Counted from the stretch's first letter, positions 10,179 through 20,712 are shown. The stretch: DNA of 64,000 bases from Nocardiopsis eucommiae (GCA_018388625.1 CP074402.1:4216001-4280000), one strand, 5' to 3'. The notes: generated by a model not told the origin, from the letters alone. A program made the numbers and translations.

Positions 10179-10287
10179 AGGGGCGAGGCTATCGTCCCGT
10201 CCGCTCCGGTTCGGGCGATCCCCTTCGACTCGCATCCTCGGTTTCCCTCGACGGGGGCTTGTCCCGGGGTGCGATCTGGCCTAGCTT

Positions 10288-10326
10288 TGACTCTGTGACC
10301 AGATTTGAAATTCAGTCACAGAGTCA
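10288..10326. promoter_or_regulatory. TetR operator: 12-base perfect inverted repeat overlapping a promoter
   Basis: TGACTCTGTGAC at 10288-10299 and its exact complement GTCACAGAGTCA at 10315-10326 are separated by 15 bases containing ATTTGAAAT. A -35-like TTGACT (10287-10292) lies in the left arm, so binding would block transcription. It is 32 bases before the tetR start, a standard position for autoregulation of tetR and the following P450 gene. The repeat is seen directly; which protein binds it is inferred. Confidence 0.75.
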
Positions 10327-10358
10327 GAAGGATGCGGTCCGGGAGGGGAGGTCTGGAT

Positions 10359-11177
10359 ATGGTCTTCGCGTCAAGGCTGGTGAGTGCCCTCACCGGCGGC
10401 CCCGTACCGAAGGAGCCGTACGTGTCCCCGTCCGCCGACCACAACGCCCAGGACCGGCCCGCCTCCGAACGCGAGCTACGGGCCGACCGCATCCTCGACG
10501 CCGCGGAGGAGCTGATCGTGGCCTGGGGTCAACGCAAGACCACCATCGACGACGTCGCCCGCCGGGCGGGGGTCGGCAAGGGAACCGTCTACCTGCACTT
10601 CCCCACGAAGGAACGGCTCTTCCTCACTGTGGTGATGCGCGCCCAGCACGACATCGTCAGTCGCCTCCTGGAGCTCATGCGCGAGGACCCGGAGGCGGCC
10701 CGACCCAGCGAGATCGCGCGCCACATCTACCTCCTCCAGTTCGACTCCCCCGTCGTCCACGCGCTCTACAACAACAGCAGCGAGGAGCTCAGGTCCTTCT
10801 CCCGCACCCTTCCCGAGCTGGTCAAGGACCTCGCGGAGGCCCGGCAGAAGGTCCTGCGCGACTACTGGGACCTGTTGGAGAAGCACGGGGTGCTGAGCCC
10901 GCTGCTCCCCTCGGAACAGCAGTTCTACGCCTACAGCTCCACCGTCATCGGACACCTGCTCGCCGAACCCCTGCTCGCCCAGCAGGGGTACCCCGTTCCC
11001 GACCGCACCACCCGGGCCGACCTGGCCGCACGCAGCATCCGCCTGCTCATGGAACAGGACGTGACCGCGACCGCCATGGAGGCCGTGCAGGCGGGGGCCA
11101 TCACCCTCTTCTCCGGACTCGACCGGCTCCTGACCGGCGAGATCGAGGAACAGAAACGCGTCAAGCGCAGCACGTAG
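10359..11177 (+). CDS. TetR family transcriptional regulator
   Basis: DNA-binding repressor of the TetR/AcrR family, 272 residues from ATG at 10359 (MVFASRLVSALTGG), chosen because AGGGGAGG lies about 6 bases upstream; an upstream in-frame TTG at 10305 falls inside the operator. The HTH domain runs about residues 45-95 (RILDAAEELIVAWGQRKTTI, then DDVARRAGVGKGTVYLHF). The C-terminal ligand-binding part is divergent, so the inducer is unknown. It is followed 19 bases later by the P450 gene and they probably form one operon under the operator at 10288-10326. Confidence 0.9.
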   Translation: MVFASRLVSALTGGPVPKEPYVSPSADHNAQDRPASERELRADRILDAAEELIVAWGQRKTTIDDVARRAGVGKGTVYLHFPTKERLFLTVVMRAQHDIVSRLLELMREDPEAARPSEIARHIYLLQFDSPVVHALYNNSSEELRSFSRTLPELVKDLAEARQKVLRDYWDLLEKHGVLSPLLPSEQQFYAYSSTVIGHLLAEPLLAQQGYPVPDRTTRADLAARSIRLLMEQDVTATAMEAVQAGAITLFSGLDRLLTGEIEEQKRVKRST

Positions 11178-11196
11178 ACCCCACGAGGAGGGGCAC

Positions 11197-12494
11197 ATGA
11201 CCACCGCCGCACCAGCCACGGACCACTCCCGCGACCCCGAACCCATCAACATGCGCGCCGAGGACTTCGCCGCACGGCCGCTGGAGGTGATCGAGCGGAT
11301 CCGGGCCGCGGGCGGTTCGGCCCCGGTCGTCTTCCTCGACGGTCAGCCCGCACGGGCCTTCGTCGACGACGCCGACGTGCGCACCATCCTCAGCGACCGG
11401 CGGTTCGTCGTCGACCCCGAGAACGTGCCCCAGGGGCTGGAGACGACACGGCGGTCGGACGCCATGGTGGCGCTGGGACTCCGCCGCGACCTCGTCACCT
11501 ACCTGACGGAGTCACTGCTGGACAAGGACGGCTCCGACCACGCCCGCCTGCGCAAACTCGTCTCCCGCACGTTCACCGTGCGTCGTGTCAACGAGATGCG
11601 GGCGAGCGTCGAGCGGATCAGCGCCGACCTTCTGGCGGCGCTCCCCGACCACACGGACGAGGACGGGGTGGTCGACCTGATCGAGCACTTCGCCTACCCG
11701 CTGCCCATCACGGTCATCTGCGACCTGGTGGGGGTCCCCGTGGCCGACCGCGCCCGGTGGCACGCCTGGAGCCACCAGCTGGCCCAGTTCGACCCCGCCC
11801 GGCCGGAGGTGATGAACGAGGCCCTCGGCGCGATGATCGACCACGTCGAGGCGATGATCACCGAACGCCGGGAACACCCGCGCGGGGACCTGCTCGACGC
11901 CCTCGTGCGCGCCCGGGACGCGGACGGCGGCCGACTCTCCCAGAGCGAACTGGTGACACTGGTGTTCACCCTGGTCATCGCCGGTCACGAGACCACCGCC
12001 CACCTGCTGGGCAACGGTACCCGCGCGCTCCTGGAACACCCGGACCAGCTCGCCCTCCTCAGGTCCGACCCCGGACTGCTGCCGACCGCCGTCCACGAGA
12101 TGCTCCGCGTCGGCGGGACCGCCGTCTCGGCCAAGGCCCGGTACGCCACGGAGGAGGTCAGGCTCGAACGTGGGGTGGTGCCCGCCGGGCAGCGGGCGGT
12201 GGCGCTGATCTCCGGGGCCAACCACGACCCGGAGGTCCACTCCGAACCGCACCGGTTCGACGTCACCCGACAGCAGGGCAGGCCCGGCGAGGCCCACGTG
12301 GCCTTCGGGCACGGCGCGCACTACTGCCTGGGCGCGGCCCTGGCACGCCAGGAGGGGAGGTCGCGTTCGGCTCCCTGCTCACGACCTACCCCGAGCTGTC
12401 CCTGGTGCCCGGCCGCCCGCCGGTGTCCGACGCCGTCCCGGGGACGCTGCGCCTGAGGGAACTGCCGATCCGGCTCCGGCCAGCCGAGGTGTGA
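11197..12494 (+). CDS. Cytochrome P450 (one apparent frameshift)
   Basis: Soluble bacterial class I P450 mono-oxygenase of the CYP105/107-like type, about 432 residues. ATG at 11197 follows GAGGAGGGG. The I-helix oxygen-binding motif AGHETTA is near residue 268, the ExxR motif EMLR near 305, and the heme-cysteine loop FGHGAHYCLG near 370. One base is missing at the G run 12354-12357; restoring it gives EGEVAFGSLLTTYPELSLV and the normal end at 12494. No ferredoxin gene is adjacent, so redox partners must come from elsewhere. Substrate unknown; co-transcription with the TetR gene suggests induction by a ligand. Confidence 0.9.
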
Positions 12495-12512
12495 GCCGCG
12501 CCCGGACGGCAC

Positions 12513-12544
12513 GAGGCCCCCGGCGCGTGTGCGTCGGGGGCCTC
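12513..12544. terminator. Bidirectional hairpin terminator between P450 and miaB
   Basis: GAGGCCCCCG (12513-12522) pairs perfectly with CGGGGGCCTC (12535-12544) around a 12-base loop. It sits between the convergent ends of the P450 gene and miaB and could end transcription from both sides. Confidence 0.8.
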
Positions 12545-12557
12545 GGAGGCGTACGGG

Positions 12558-14048
12558 TCAGGCGTCGCAGCAGCCGCCAGCGGGGGCGGGCTGCTCGTCC
12601 GGAACACCGATCTTCGGCATGCCCAGCAGCACGTCCGGCTTGGTGACCTGGACGGGCCTGCCCTGGCGGGCGTCCCAGGCGTCACCGGCGCGGGTGCGGC
12701 GCAGGTTCCTGACGCCGGAGTCCGCGACCAGGTGGTGCGGGGCGGCGTAGGTGACCTCGACGGTGACCATGTCGCCCGGGCGGGGTTCCTCGGCGTCGCC
12801 CACGGCGAAGTGCACGAGACGGTTGTCGGGGGCGCGGCCGGACAGGCGCCGGTGCGCGCCGTCCTTCTTGCCCTCGCCCTCGGAGACCATCAGCTCGACC
12901 TCGCGGCCGACCAGCTTCTGGTTCTCCTCCCAGGAGATCTGGTCCTGGAGCTCGACCAGCCGCTGGTAGCGCTCCTTGACGACCTCGGGCGGGACCTGGC
13001 CGTCCATGGTGGCGGCCGGGGTGCCGGGGCGCTTGGAGTACTGGAAGGTGAACGCCATGGCGAACCGGGACTCACGGACCACGTGCAGGGTCTGCTCGAA
13101 GTCCTCCTCGGTCTCACCGGGGAAGCCCACGATGATGTCCGTGGTGATGGCGGCCCGGGGCATCGCCGCGCGCACCTTCTCCACGATGCCGAGGAAGCGC
13201 TCCTGGCGGTAGGAGCGGCGCATGTCCTTGAGGACCCTGCTGGACCCGGACTGCAACGGCATGTGCAGCTGCGGCATCACGTTGGGCGTCTCGGCCATGG
13301 CCTCGATGACGTCGTCGGTGAAGTCGCGCGGGTGCGGGGAGGTGAAGCGGACCCGCTCCAGCCCCTCGATCTCACCGCAGGCGCGCAGCAGCTTGGAGAA
13401 GGCCTGCCGGTCCCCGAACTCGCTGCCGTAGGCGTTGACGTTCTGGCCGAGCAGTGTCACCTCGGTGACGCCCTCGTCGACCAGGGCGCGGACCTCGGCG
13501 AGCACGTCTCCGGGGCGCCGGTCCTTCTCCTTGCCGCGCAGCGCGGGCACGATGCAGAAGGTGCAGGTGTTGTTGCAGCCGACCGAGATCGACACCCAGG
13601 CCGCGTAGGCGGACTCGCGACGGCTGGGGAGCGTCGACGGGAAGTGCTCCAGCGCCTCCGCGATCTCGACCTGCGCCTCGCGTTGGACGCGGGCGCGCTC
13701 CAACAGCGCGGGCAGGGAGCCGATGTTGTGGGTTCCGAACACCACGTCCACCCAGGGGGCGCGGCGCACGATCTCCCCGCGGTCCTTCTGGGCGAGGCAG
13801 CCGCCCACGGCGATCTGCATCCCCGGGTTGGCGTCCTTGACCGGGCGCAGGTGACCGAGGTTGCCGTAGAGGCGGTTGTCCGCGTTCTCACGGACCGCAC
13901 AGGTATTGAAGACGACGATGTCTGCGGTGGTGTCCTCAGCTGCGCGAGCGTACCCAGCGTCCTCCAGCAGACCGGAGAGGCGCTCGGAGTCGTGGACGTT
14001 CATCTGGCAGCCGTAGGTCCGCACTTGGTAGGTACGACTCTGGCTCAC
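12558..14048 (-). CDS. miaB: tRNA-2-methylthio-N6-dimethylallyladenosine synthase
   Basis: Radical-SAM methylthiotransferase that adds the 2-methylthio group to i6A37 made by MiaA. 496 residues, intact, from ATG at 14048 ([20 protein letters not shown]). The N-terminal UPF0004 cluster cysteines are in [18 protein letters not shown] and VGGCLAQ; the radical-SAM cysteines are in [12 protein letters not shown] near residue 160; a TRAM domain lies near the C-terminus ([12 protein letters not shown]). The extra C-terminal tail ends GGCCDA. Confidence 0.95.
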   Translation of the reverse strand: MSQSRTYQVRTYGCQMNVHDSERLSGLLEDAGYARAAEDTTADIVVFNTCAVRENADNRLYGNLGHLRPVKDANPGMQIAVGGCLAQKDRGEIVRRAPWVDVVFGTHNIGSLPALLERARVQREAQVEIAEALEHFPSTLPSRRESAYAAWVSISVGCNNTCTFCIVPALRGKEKDRRPGDVLAEVRALVDEGVTEVTLLGQNVNAYGSEFGDRQAFSKLLRACGEIEGLERVRFTSPHPRDFTDDVIEAMAETPNVMPQLHMPLQSGSSRVLKDMRRSYRQERFLGIVEKVRAAMPRAAITTDIIVGFPGETEEDFEQTLHVVRESRFAMAFTFQYSKRPGTPAATMDGQVPPEVVKERYQRLVELQDQISWEENQKLVGREVELMVSEGEGKKDGAHRRLSGRAPDNRLVHFAVGDAEEPRPGDMVTVEVTYAAPHHLVADSGVRNLRRTRAGDAWDARQGRPVQVTKPDVLLGMPKIGVPDEQPAPAGGCCDA

Positions 14049-14547
14049 CGTTCCAGGCTATCCGCTTCGCGGCGGCCTCCAGGACGCTCGCGCGGAGTCC
14101 GGTCCGGAGCCTCGGGGCGGAGTCGGCCGGACCGCCGGTCGGGGCGCTCCGCCGGACCGGATTCGGTCTCCCGGATCATTGGGGACAGGCCAGCCGCCGG
14201 TTATCGGGAGCGTGGTTTCCGAGGGCGTTCCCCGAGCCTCCTCCCGTCTTCCTGAAGTCCTCCTTAAGGCGGAAAGCCAGTTTCCGGGAAAAGGGACGCT
14301 CCGTAACACGCCCGCAATCCCTGTTACGGAACCCGGCACCACACCTCCCGCGTGACCTGGAGGGACGGCGCCCACCATGGTCGGCTCGGAGTTCCGACGC
14401 CGTCACGGAGAGCCACCACCGGAAACTCTGGAGAGTGACTCCGACACTCCGCGCGACAGAATCCGTCCTACACAACGAAATCGATAACGGTTTTGCCGAT
14501 CACGCCGTAACAAGTCAGCTACTCCTGGGTCAAGCAGCGTTTTCGTG
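14049..14547. promoter_or_regulatory. Upstream region of gluABCD with inverted repeat and GlnR-like box
   Basis: Non-coding stretch of 499 bases between miaB and the gluA promoter. It carries a perfect 8-base inverted repeat TCCGTAAC (14300-14307) / GTTACGGA (14323-14330) with 15 bases between, and at 14507-14522 the sequence GTAAC-N6-GCTAC, which resembles the GlnR half-sites known from streptomycetes (gTnAc-N6-GaAAc). Nitrogen control of glutamate uptake is therefore plausible but inferred. I looked for a c-di-AMP riboswitch and did not find one. Confidence 0.35.
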
Positions 14548-14583
14548 ATGACACGGCAACTTGGACCCATTAGGTTCCGATGC
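14548..14583 (+). promoter_or_regulatory. gluA promoter, probably leaderless
   Basis: ATGACA (14548-14553, five of six matches to TTGACA), a 17-base spacer, and TAGGTT (14571-14576) form a sigma-70-type promoter. The gluA ATG at 14584 starts only 8 bases after the -10 element and no Shine-Dalgarno sequence precedes it, so transcription and translation probably begin at the same base. Confidence 0.65.
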
Positions 14584-15327
14584 ATGACTTCAACTCCTCT
14601 CGTCGTGCTGGAGAACGTCAACAAGCACTTCGGCGACCTGCACGTGCTCCGCGACATCGATCTGACGGTTAACTCCGGCGAGGTGGTAGTCGTCATCGGC
14701 CCGTCCGGGTCCGGCAAGTCGACGCTCTGCCGCACCATGAACCGGCTCGAGACGATCGACTCCGGTGTCATCTCCCTGGACGGTCAGCCCCTGCCCGCCG
14801 AGGGCCGCGGCCTGGCCAAGCTGCGCAGCGACGTCGGCATGGTGTTCCAGTCGTTCAACCTGTTCGCGCACAAGACCGTGCTCCAGAACGTCACGCTCGG
14901 CCCGATGAAGGTGCTCCGCCAGTCCAAGGCCGACGCCGAGGCCCGTGGCATGGAGCTCCTCGACCGGGTGCGGATCGGCAACCAGGCACACAAGTACCCC
15001 GCCCAGCTCTCCGGTGGTCAGCAGCAGCGTGTGGCCATCGCCCGCGCGCTGGCGATGAACCCGAAGGTGATCCTCTTCGACGAGCCGACCTCCGCTCTGG
15101 ACCCCGAGATGGTCCAGGAGGTCCTCGACGTCATGACCGACCTCGCCAGCGAGGGCATGACCATGGTCGTGGTCACGCACGAGATGGGCTTCGCCCGCCG
15201 TGCCGCCAACCGGGTCGTCTTCATGGCCGACGGCCAGATCGTCGAGGAGAACACCCCCGACGAGTTCTTCACCAACCCCCGGTCGGAGCGGGCCCAGGAC
15301 TTCCTGTCGAAGATCCTGACCCACTAG
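14584..15327 (+). CDS. gluA: Glutamate ABC transporter ATP-binding protein
   Basis: ATPase of a polar amino acid (glutamate) importer, cytoplasmic face. 247 residues from ATG at 14584 ([17 protein letters not shown]). Walker [10 protein letters not shown] near residue 41, Q-loop [11 protein letters not shown] signature LSGGQQQR near 142, Walker [14 protein letters not shown] near 160, H-loop THEM. Intact. First gene of gluABCD, a conserved actinobacterial operon near recA. Confidence 0.93.
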   Translation: MTSTPLVVLENVNKHFGDLHVLRDIDLTVNSGEVVVVIGPSGSGKSTLCRTMNRLETIDSGVISLDGQPLPAEGRGLAKLRSDVGMVFQSFNLFAHKTVLQNVTLGPMKVLRQSKADAEARGMELLDRVRIGNQAHKYPAQLSGGQQQRVAIARALAMNPKVILFDEPTSALDPEMVQEVLDVMTDLASEGMTMVVVTHEMGFARRAANRVVFMADGQIVEENTPDEFFTNPRSERAQDFLSKILTH

Positions 15328-15333
15328 GTTTCC

Positions 15334-15347
15334 GAGCCTTCGGGCTC
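15334..15347 (+). terminator. UUCG-type hairpin in the gluA-gluB gap
   Basis: GAGCC-TTCG-GGCTC, a 5-base stem with a stable UUCG tetraloop, lies just after the gluA stop. It could protect or partly terminate the gluA message ahead of the highly expressed binding-protein gene. Confidence 0.45.
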
Positions 15348-15394
15348 CCCCAGATCTTCGCGTTCTTCGCACGCTCAAGGAAGAGGTACCCCAC

Positions 15395-16245
15395 ATGCGA
15401 GCACGTCGTTTCAACACCATCCTGGGCGGCGCCGCCGTCCTCGCCCTGACCCTGTCCGCCTGTGGCACCGCCGACGTCGGCGGCGAGGGTGACGGCGGCT
15501 CCGGCGACGGTGGCGGCAACGGTGACACCATCACCATCGGCGTCAAGTACGACCAGCCGGGCCTGGGCCTGAGCGAGGGCGGCACCCCCGCCGGTTTCGA
15601 CGTCGACGTCGCCACCTACGTCGCCGGTGAGCTCGGGTACTCCCCGACCAGATCGAGTGGACCGAGGCGGCCTCCGCCAACCGTGAGTCCTTCCTCCAGC
15701 AGGGCACGGTCGACATGATCCTCGCGACCTACTCGATCACCGACGAGCGCCGCCAGGTCGTCGACTTCGGCGGTCCGTACTACGTCGCCAAGCAGGACAT
15801 CCTGACCCAGGCCGACAACTCCGACATCAACAGCCCCGAGGACCTCAGCGGCAAGGTGCTGTGCTCGGCCTCCGGCTCCCGCTCGGCGCACAACATCACC
15901 GAGGAGATGGAGATCGACGCCGAGCTGCGCGAGGCGGGCAACTACTCCGAGTGCCTCGAGCTGCTCAGCAACGGCACCGTCGACGCCGTCACCACCGACA
16001 ACACCATCCTCGCGGGCTTCGCCGCCCAGAACCCCGAGGACTACCGGCTGGTGAACAACCCGTTCGGCGAGGAGAAGTACGGCGTCGGCCTGCCCGCCGG
16101 CTCCACCGAGCGCTGCGAGGAGGTCAACGCGGCCATCACCAAGATGTGGGAGGACGGTTCGGCCGTCGAGTACCTGGAGAGCGCCTTCGGTGAGACCGAC
16201 TTCGCCTTCGAGGAGTCCGTCCCCGAGCTCGAGGCCTGCGCCTAA
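15395..16245 (+). CDS. gluB: Glutamate-binding lipoprotein (one apparent frameshift)
   Basis: Extracellular solute-binding protein of the SBP_bac_3 family delivering glutamate to GluCD. ATG at 15395 follows AAGGAAGAGG. The signal peptide ends in the lipobox LSAC near residue 23, followed by a Gly-rich linker and TITIGVKYDQPG. The frame breaks at the C run 15642-15645; one more C gives LGYSPDQIEWTEAASANRES and the typical NGTVDAVTTDNTILAG lies downstream. Restored length 283 residues. Confidence 0.92.
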
Positions 16246-16264
16246 AACCGTCATCTGACCTTGT

Positions 16265-16304
16265 TCGGAAGGTGGGGTCGGGACCGCCCGGCCCCACCTT
16301 CCGA
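16265..16304 (+). terminator. Strong hairpin between gluB and gluC
   Basis: TCGGAAGGTGGGG (16265-16277) pairs perfectly over 13 bases with CCCCACCTTCCGA (16292-16304). Such hairpins after a binding-protein gene commonly stabilise its message and lower permease expression. Confidence 0.75.
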
Positions 16305-16324
16305 GCCTTGACCGGCTGGGACCT

Positions 16325-16998
16325 ATGGAAGCCTTTCTCAGCAACATCGACAAAGTCGTCGACGGTTTCTCATGGACCGTCCGGCTCACCCTGTTCAGCG
16401 CCGTCTTCTCGTTCGTCCTCGGTGTCCTGCTCACCGCCATGCGGGTCTCCCCGTCCCGCTGCTGCGCGGTCTGTCCACCGCCTACGTCGAGGGCATCCGG
16501 AACTCGCCCCTCACCCTGGTCCTGCTCTTCTGCGGACTGGGCCTGAACAGCGCCCTCGGGCTGAGCCTGGCCGACAGCGTGGCCTGGGACGTGTTCTGGT
16601 GGGCGGTCATCGGACTGTCCGCCTACACCGCGTGCTTCGTGTCCGAATCGCTGCGCGCCGGTATCAACACCATCCCGCTGGGCCAGGTCGAGGCGGCCCG
16701 TTCCCTGGGCCTGACCTTCACCCAGAACCTGCGGCTGATCGTCATCCCGCAGGCGCTGCGCACCGTCGTCGGCCCGCTGGGCAGCGTGCTGATCGCGCTG
16801 ACCAAGAACACCACCGTCGCCTCCGTCGCGGGGCTGGGCGTCCAGGAGGCGTCCCGGGAGATGAAGCTCATGTTCGACCAGGGCGTCGCCCCGGTCCTGC
16901 CGACCTTCGTCGGATTCGCGATCGGGTTCCTGATCCTGACCCTGCCGATGGGGTACTTCTTCGGCTGGCTCGCCAAGCGAGTGGCGGTGGTCCGATGA
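16325..16998 (+). CDS. gluC: Glutamate ABC transporter permease GluC (one apparent frameshift)
   Basis: Inner-membrane permease of the His/Glu/Gln type, 224 residues when restored. The EAA loop is seen as EAARSLGLTFTQNLRLIVIP. The frame breaks at the C run 16449-16452; one more C gives MRVSPVPLLRGLSTAYVEG. It starts 20 bases after the hairpin and its TGA overlaps the gluD ATG (ATGA). Confidence 0.9.
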
Positions 16999-18169
16999 GC
17001 GCGCAGTCCGTTCTCTTCGACGCTCCGGGGCCCAGGGCCCGGGCGCGCAACGTCCTCTACACGATCGTCACCGTGGCCCTCGGGCTGGTCGGTCTGGCCG
17101 TGCTGTACCTGGGGTTCAACCGGACCCTGAGCGAGCGCGAGTCCCCCTCTTCTCGGCCCAGACCTGGGCGGTCAATCCGTCCGGGCAGTGGGCCGCGGAG
17201 AAGTGGGAACCGTTCCTGCGGCCGGAGACGTGGACGGGCTACGTCCTCCCCGGTCTCCAGAACACGCTGACGGCGGCGCTGACCGCGTCGGTGCTCGCGG
17301 TGCTGTTCGGCCTGGTCTTCGGCATCGGACGGCTCTCCGAGCGCTGGTGGATCCGCATCCCGTCCGGGGCCGTCGTGGAGTTCTTCCGCGGCATCCCGCT
17401 GCTGATGCTGATCTTCTTCACGATGGCGCTGCCCATCGTCGCCTGGCAGCTCTTCGACATCCCGACGGGCACCTTCCAGGTGACCGCGCTGGTCGCGGTG
17501 GTCACGGGCCTGACGCTGTACAACGGTTCGGTGCTGGCCGAGGTGTTCCGCGCGGGCATCCTCGCCGTGCCGAAGGGGCAGGCCGAGGCCGCGCAGTCCA
17601 TCGGTATGAGCCGGACCCAGACGATGTGGACGATCCTGATCCCGCAGGCCGTCACCTCGATGATGCCCGCGATCGTGGCGCAGCTGGTGGTCCTGCTCAA
17701 GGACTCCGCGCTGGGTTACATCATCGCCTTCCCGGAGCTCCTGCGCAGCTTCACGCTGGTCGCCACCCGGGAGAGCAACGTGATCCCCGCGGCGATCATC
17801 TGCGCGGTCATCTACATCATCATCAACCTGTCGCTCAGCCGGTTCGCGATCTGGCTGGAGCGCCGCAACGCCCGACGGGGCCGGCCCTCCGCCAAGGCGA
17901 CGGCGGCGGGCGGCGCACCCACCGACGTGACCGGCCCGACCGCCGCACCGAGCGGTCAGCCCGGCGGGGCGGCGGCCCAGCCCCGTGGCGACGTCGTCGT
18001 GGTCGAGACCGAGGAGGGCTCCGAGCGGGACGAGTCGCGTCCCGAGCCCGAGTCCGAGCCGCGTCCCGAGCCAGGCGAGGGCGGTTCCGCTCCTGACGGG
18101 GGCTCGGGCTCCGGTGGGGACTCCGGTTCCGGCGGAGGCTCCGGCGGCGACGGGGGTTCGAGCTCGTAA
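16995..18169 (+). CDS. gluD: Glutamate ABC transporter permease GluD with long acidic Gly/Ser tail (one apparent frameshift)
   Basis: Second permease of the transporter, about 391 residues. One base is missing at the C run 17143-17147; restoring it gives ERESPLFSAQTWAVNPSGQW. The EAA loop reads EAAQSIGMSRTQTMWTILIP. After the last membrane segment (about residue 290) comes a roughly 100-residue low-complexity tail rich in Pro/Ala, then Glu/Pro repeats, then Gly/Ser repeats ending GGDGGSSS. Such a tail is not part of the family core and should be cytoplasmic. Confidence 0.9.
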
Positions 18170-18191
18170 CCGAGCCCCCAGAGCACCCCGC

Positions 18192-18236
18192 GACGGCCCC
18201 GTGGACGCACCCCCGAGTGCGTTCCGCGGGGCCGTC
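18192..18236 (+). terminator. Terminator after gluABCD
   Basis: GACGGCCCCG (18192-18201) and CGGGGCCGTC (18227-18236) form a perfect 10-base stem, continued inside by CGCAC/GTGCG. It lies 22 bases after the gluD stop. Confidence 0.75.
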
Positions 18237-18399
18237 GTCGTGGGCCCGTGGACGCACGGGGGCGGCGACGGGGTCTCCCACCGACCCCCACCGCGCCCCA
18301 CCGTCCACAGGTGGCCCCACCGGGACTGCACACGAAGGCCATGGAGCACTAAGGTCGACATGTCATCTGATCACACCCACGACCCATCCTGAGCGGGAC

Positions 18400-20486
18400 A
18401 TGTCTGAACTGTCGAGCCCCCACGGCTCCTGGCCATCACCCATCAGTGCCGGTGACGTCGCCCGAGGAGTGCGCCAGATGGCGTACCCCTCCGTCCTGGG
18501 CGAGGAGGTCTGGTGGGAGGAGTACCGACCAGGGGAGGAGGGGCGCACCACGCTCGTGCGCCGGGACGCGGACGGCACCGTGCGCGACCTGCTCCCCGCC
18601 CCGTGGAGCGTGGGCACGAGGGTGCACGAGTACGGCGGCCGCTCCCACCTGCCGGTCCCCCGCCGTGACGACAAGGCCATCGCCCGGGTGGGCGTGGTCT
18701 TCGCCAACGCCGAGGACCAGCGCCTCTACCTGCTCGAACGCGGTGCGAAGGACCCGGTCCCGCTGACACCCGAACCCGAGGCGCCCGGGGCCCTGCGCTA
18801 CGCCGACCCGGCGCTGGGCGCCGACGGCCGGCAGCTGCTGTGTGTGCGGGAGCAGCACGTCGACGGCGGCGTGCGCCGTTCCATCGTCGCGGTGCCGCTC
18901 TCGGGGCGGGGCGGGCACGACCCGTCCGCGATCCGCGAGCTGGTCTCCGGCGCGCACTTCTACGCCTCCCCCACCGTCTCACCGGACGGCACCCACCTCG
19001 CCTACGTACGGTGGAACCATCCGAGGATGCCCTGGGACGGCACCGAGCTGCGGGTGGGCGAGCTCACCGAGAACGGGCTGCTCGGGGAGTACACGCTCAA
19101 GGGCGGCGTGGACGAGTCCGTGCTCGCCCCCGTCTGGGCGGACGACTCCACACTGTACGTGGCCTCGGACTGGCCGGGCTTCTGGAACCTCTACCAGGCG
19201 GGTCTGAAGGGCCAGGCCATCGCGCTGTACCCGGCCGAGGAGGAGTTCCACTCCCCGCCGTGGCGCCTGGGCGAGCGCTGCTTCCGACTGCTGGACGACG
19301 GTCGGATCGTGACCCTGCACGGTGACACCGCGATGCGGCCGAGCGTGTACGACCCGGACACCCTCGACCTGGAACCGGTCGGCACCGACCTGACCGCGTG
19401 GTCGCACCTGGACTCCGACGGGACCAGCGTGGTGGCCCTCGCCGCCTCGGCGGACACCGCCCCGTGCCTGGTGCGGCTGGACCCGGACCGCCGCACGGTG
19501 GAGGTCCTCGTGGGCTCCGACGTGCCGGTGGACCCCGCGTACCTGCCCGTTCCCCGCACGGAGACGCTCCCCGGCCGCTACGGGGCGACGGTGCACGCCA
19601 ACGTGTACCCGCCCACCAACCCCGAGGTCTCCTCGGAGGGTCCGGCCCCTACGTGGTGTGGGCGCACGGCGGCCCGGTGGGGCAGGCCTCGCGCTCGCTG
19701 GACCTGGTCAAGGCCTACTTCACCAGCCGTGGGATCGGCGTCGTGGACGTGGACTACGGCGGTTCGACGGGCTACGGGCGCTCCTACCGCAAGCGCCTGC
19801 ACAAGCAGTGGGGCGCGGTGGACGTCGAGGACTGCACCGCCGCCGCCCGAGCCCTGGTGGAGCAGGGGCTGGCCGACCCCGAGCGTCTGGCCATCCGGGG
19901 CCCGAGCGCGGGCGGACTCACGGCCCTGCTCGCCCTGACCGGTGACACCTTCGCCTGCGGGGTGTCGTACTTCGGTGTCACGGACCTGCTGGGGCTGGTC
20001 AAGTCCACCCACGACTTCGAGTCCCGCTTCACGGACACGCTGGTGGGCACCCTGCCGGGGTTCGTGGAAACCTACCGGGAGCGGTCACCGATCAACCGGA
20101 TCGGTGAGATCACGGCCCCCGTACTGCTCTTCCAGGGTCTGGAGGACCGGGTGGTCACCCCGGACCAGGCGACCCGCATGGCCACGGGGCTCAGCAGGCG
20201 GGAGGTGCCGTACGCGCTGCTGGAGTTCGAGGGTGAGGCGCACGGCTTCCGGTCCGAGGCCGCGCGCGTTCGCACCCTGGAGGCTGAGCTGGCCTTCTAC
20301 GCGGGGGTCTTCGGTTTCACGCCGGACGTGGCCCCGTTGGAGCTCACCACCGATCCTCCCGCGCCGCGCGAGGAGCCGGAGGACGATCTCCCCGTCGTGG
20401 AGCAGCTGCCCGAGGTGACCCCGGAGGCCGGTGTGACCGCCGTGACCGGTGAGCCCGTGATCCGGGAAGCCACGGAACCGTCCTGA
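18400..20486 (+). CDS. S9 family prolyl oligopeptidase-like serine peptidase (one apparent frameshift)
   Basis: Cytoplasmic S9 peptidase of the acyl-aminoacyl peptidase/DPP type, about 695 residues. ATG at 18400 (MSELSSPHGSWPSP) has only weak GCGGG upstream. Residues 1 to about 380 form the beta-propeller; the alpha/beta hydrolase half has the oxyanion stretch VVWAHGGPVGQ, VVDVDYGGSTGYGR, the nucleophile GPSAGG, Asp in GLEDRVVTP and His in EGEAHGF. One base is missing at the C run 19646-19649. The Pro/Glu-rich C-terminal 60 residues are an extra tail. Confidence 0.9.
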
Positions 20487-20712
20487 TCGCCGTGCGGCCC
20501 CGGTCGGGGCGGGCCGAGTGAGGCGCGCTGGGACGGGCTCTGGGGCGTGTTTCCCGGATCGTTCCGCGGCGCTCGCGTCGCCACGCTGCCTCTCGCCGCG
20601 CCGATGAGGCCCGGACGGCCAGACCCGGTCGGGCCCCGCTGTGCGAGCCCGCGTCCAGCGCACACGACGGCGGCCCCACCACCACCGGCGAAGGCACCCG
20701 CACAGGCACGCC

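Noticed and set aside
12732-14255. A 507-codon plus-strand frame across miaB
   Set aside because: Antisense to miaB, which has all radical-SAM cysteines and the correct length.
14049-14547. Possible c-di-AMP or other riboswitch before gluA
   Set aside because: None of the conserved core segments could be matched, and a promoter with an immediate ATG makes a leader RNA unlikely.
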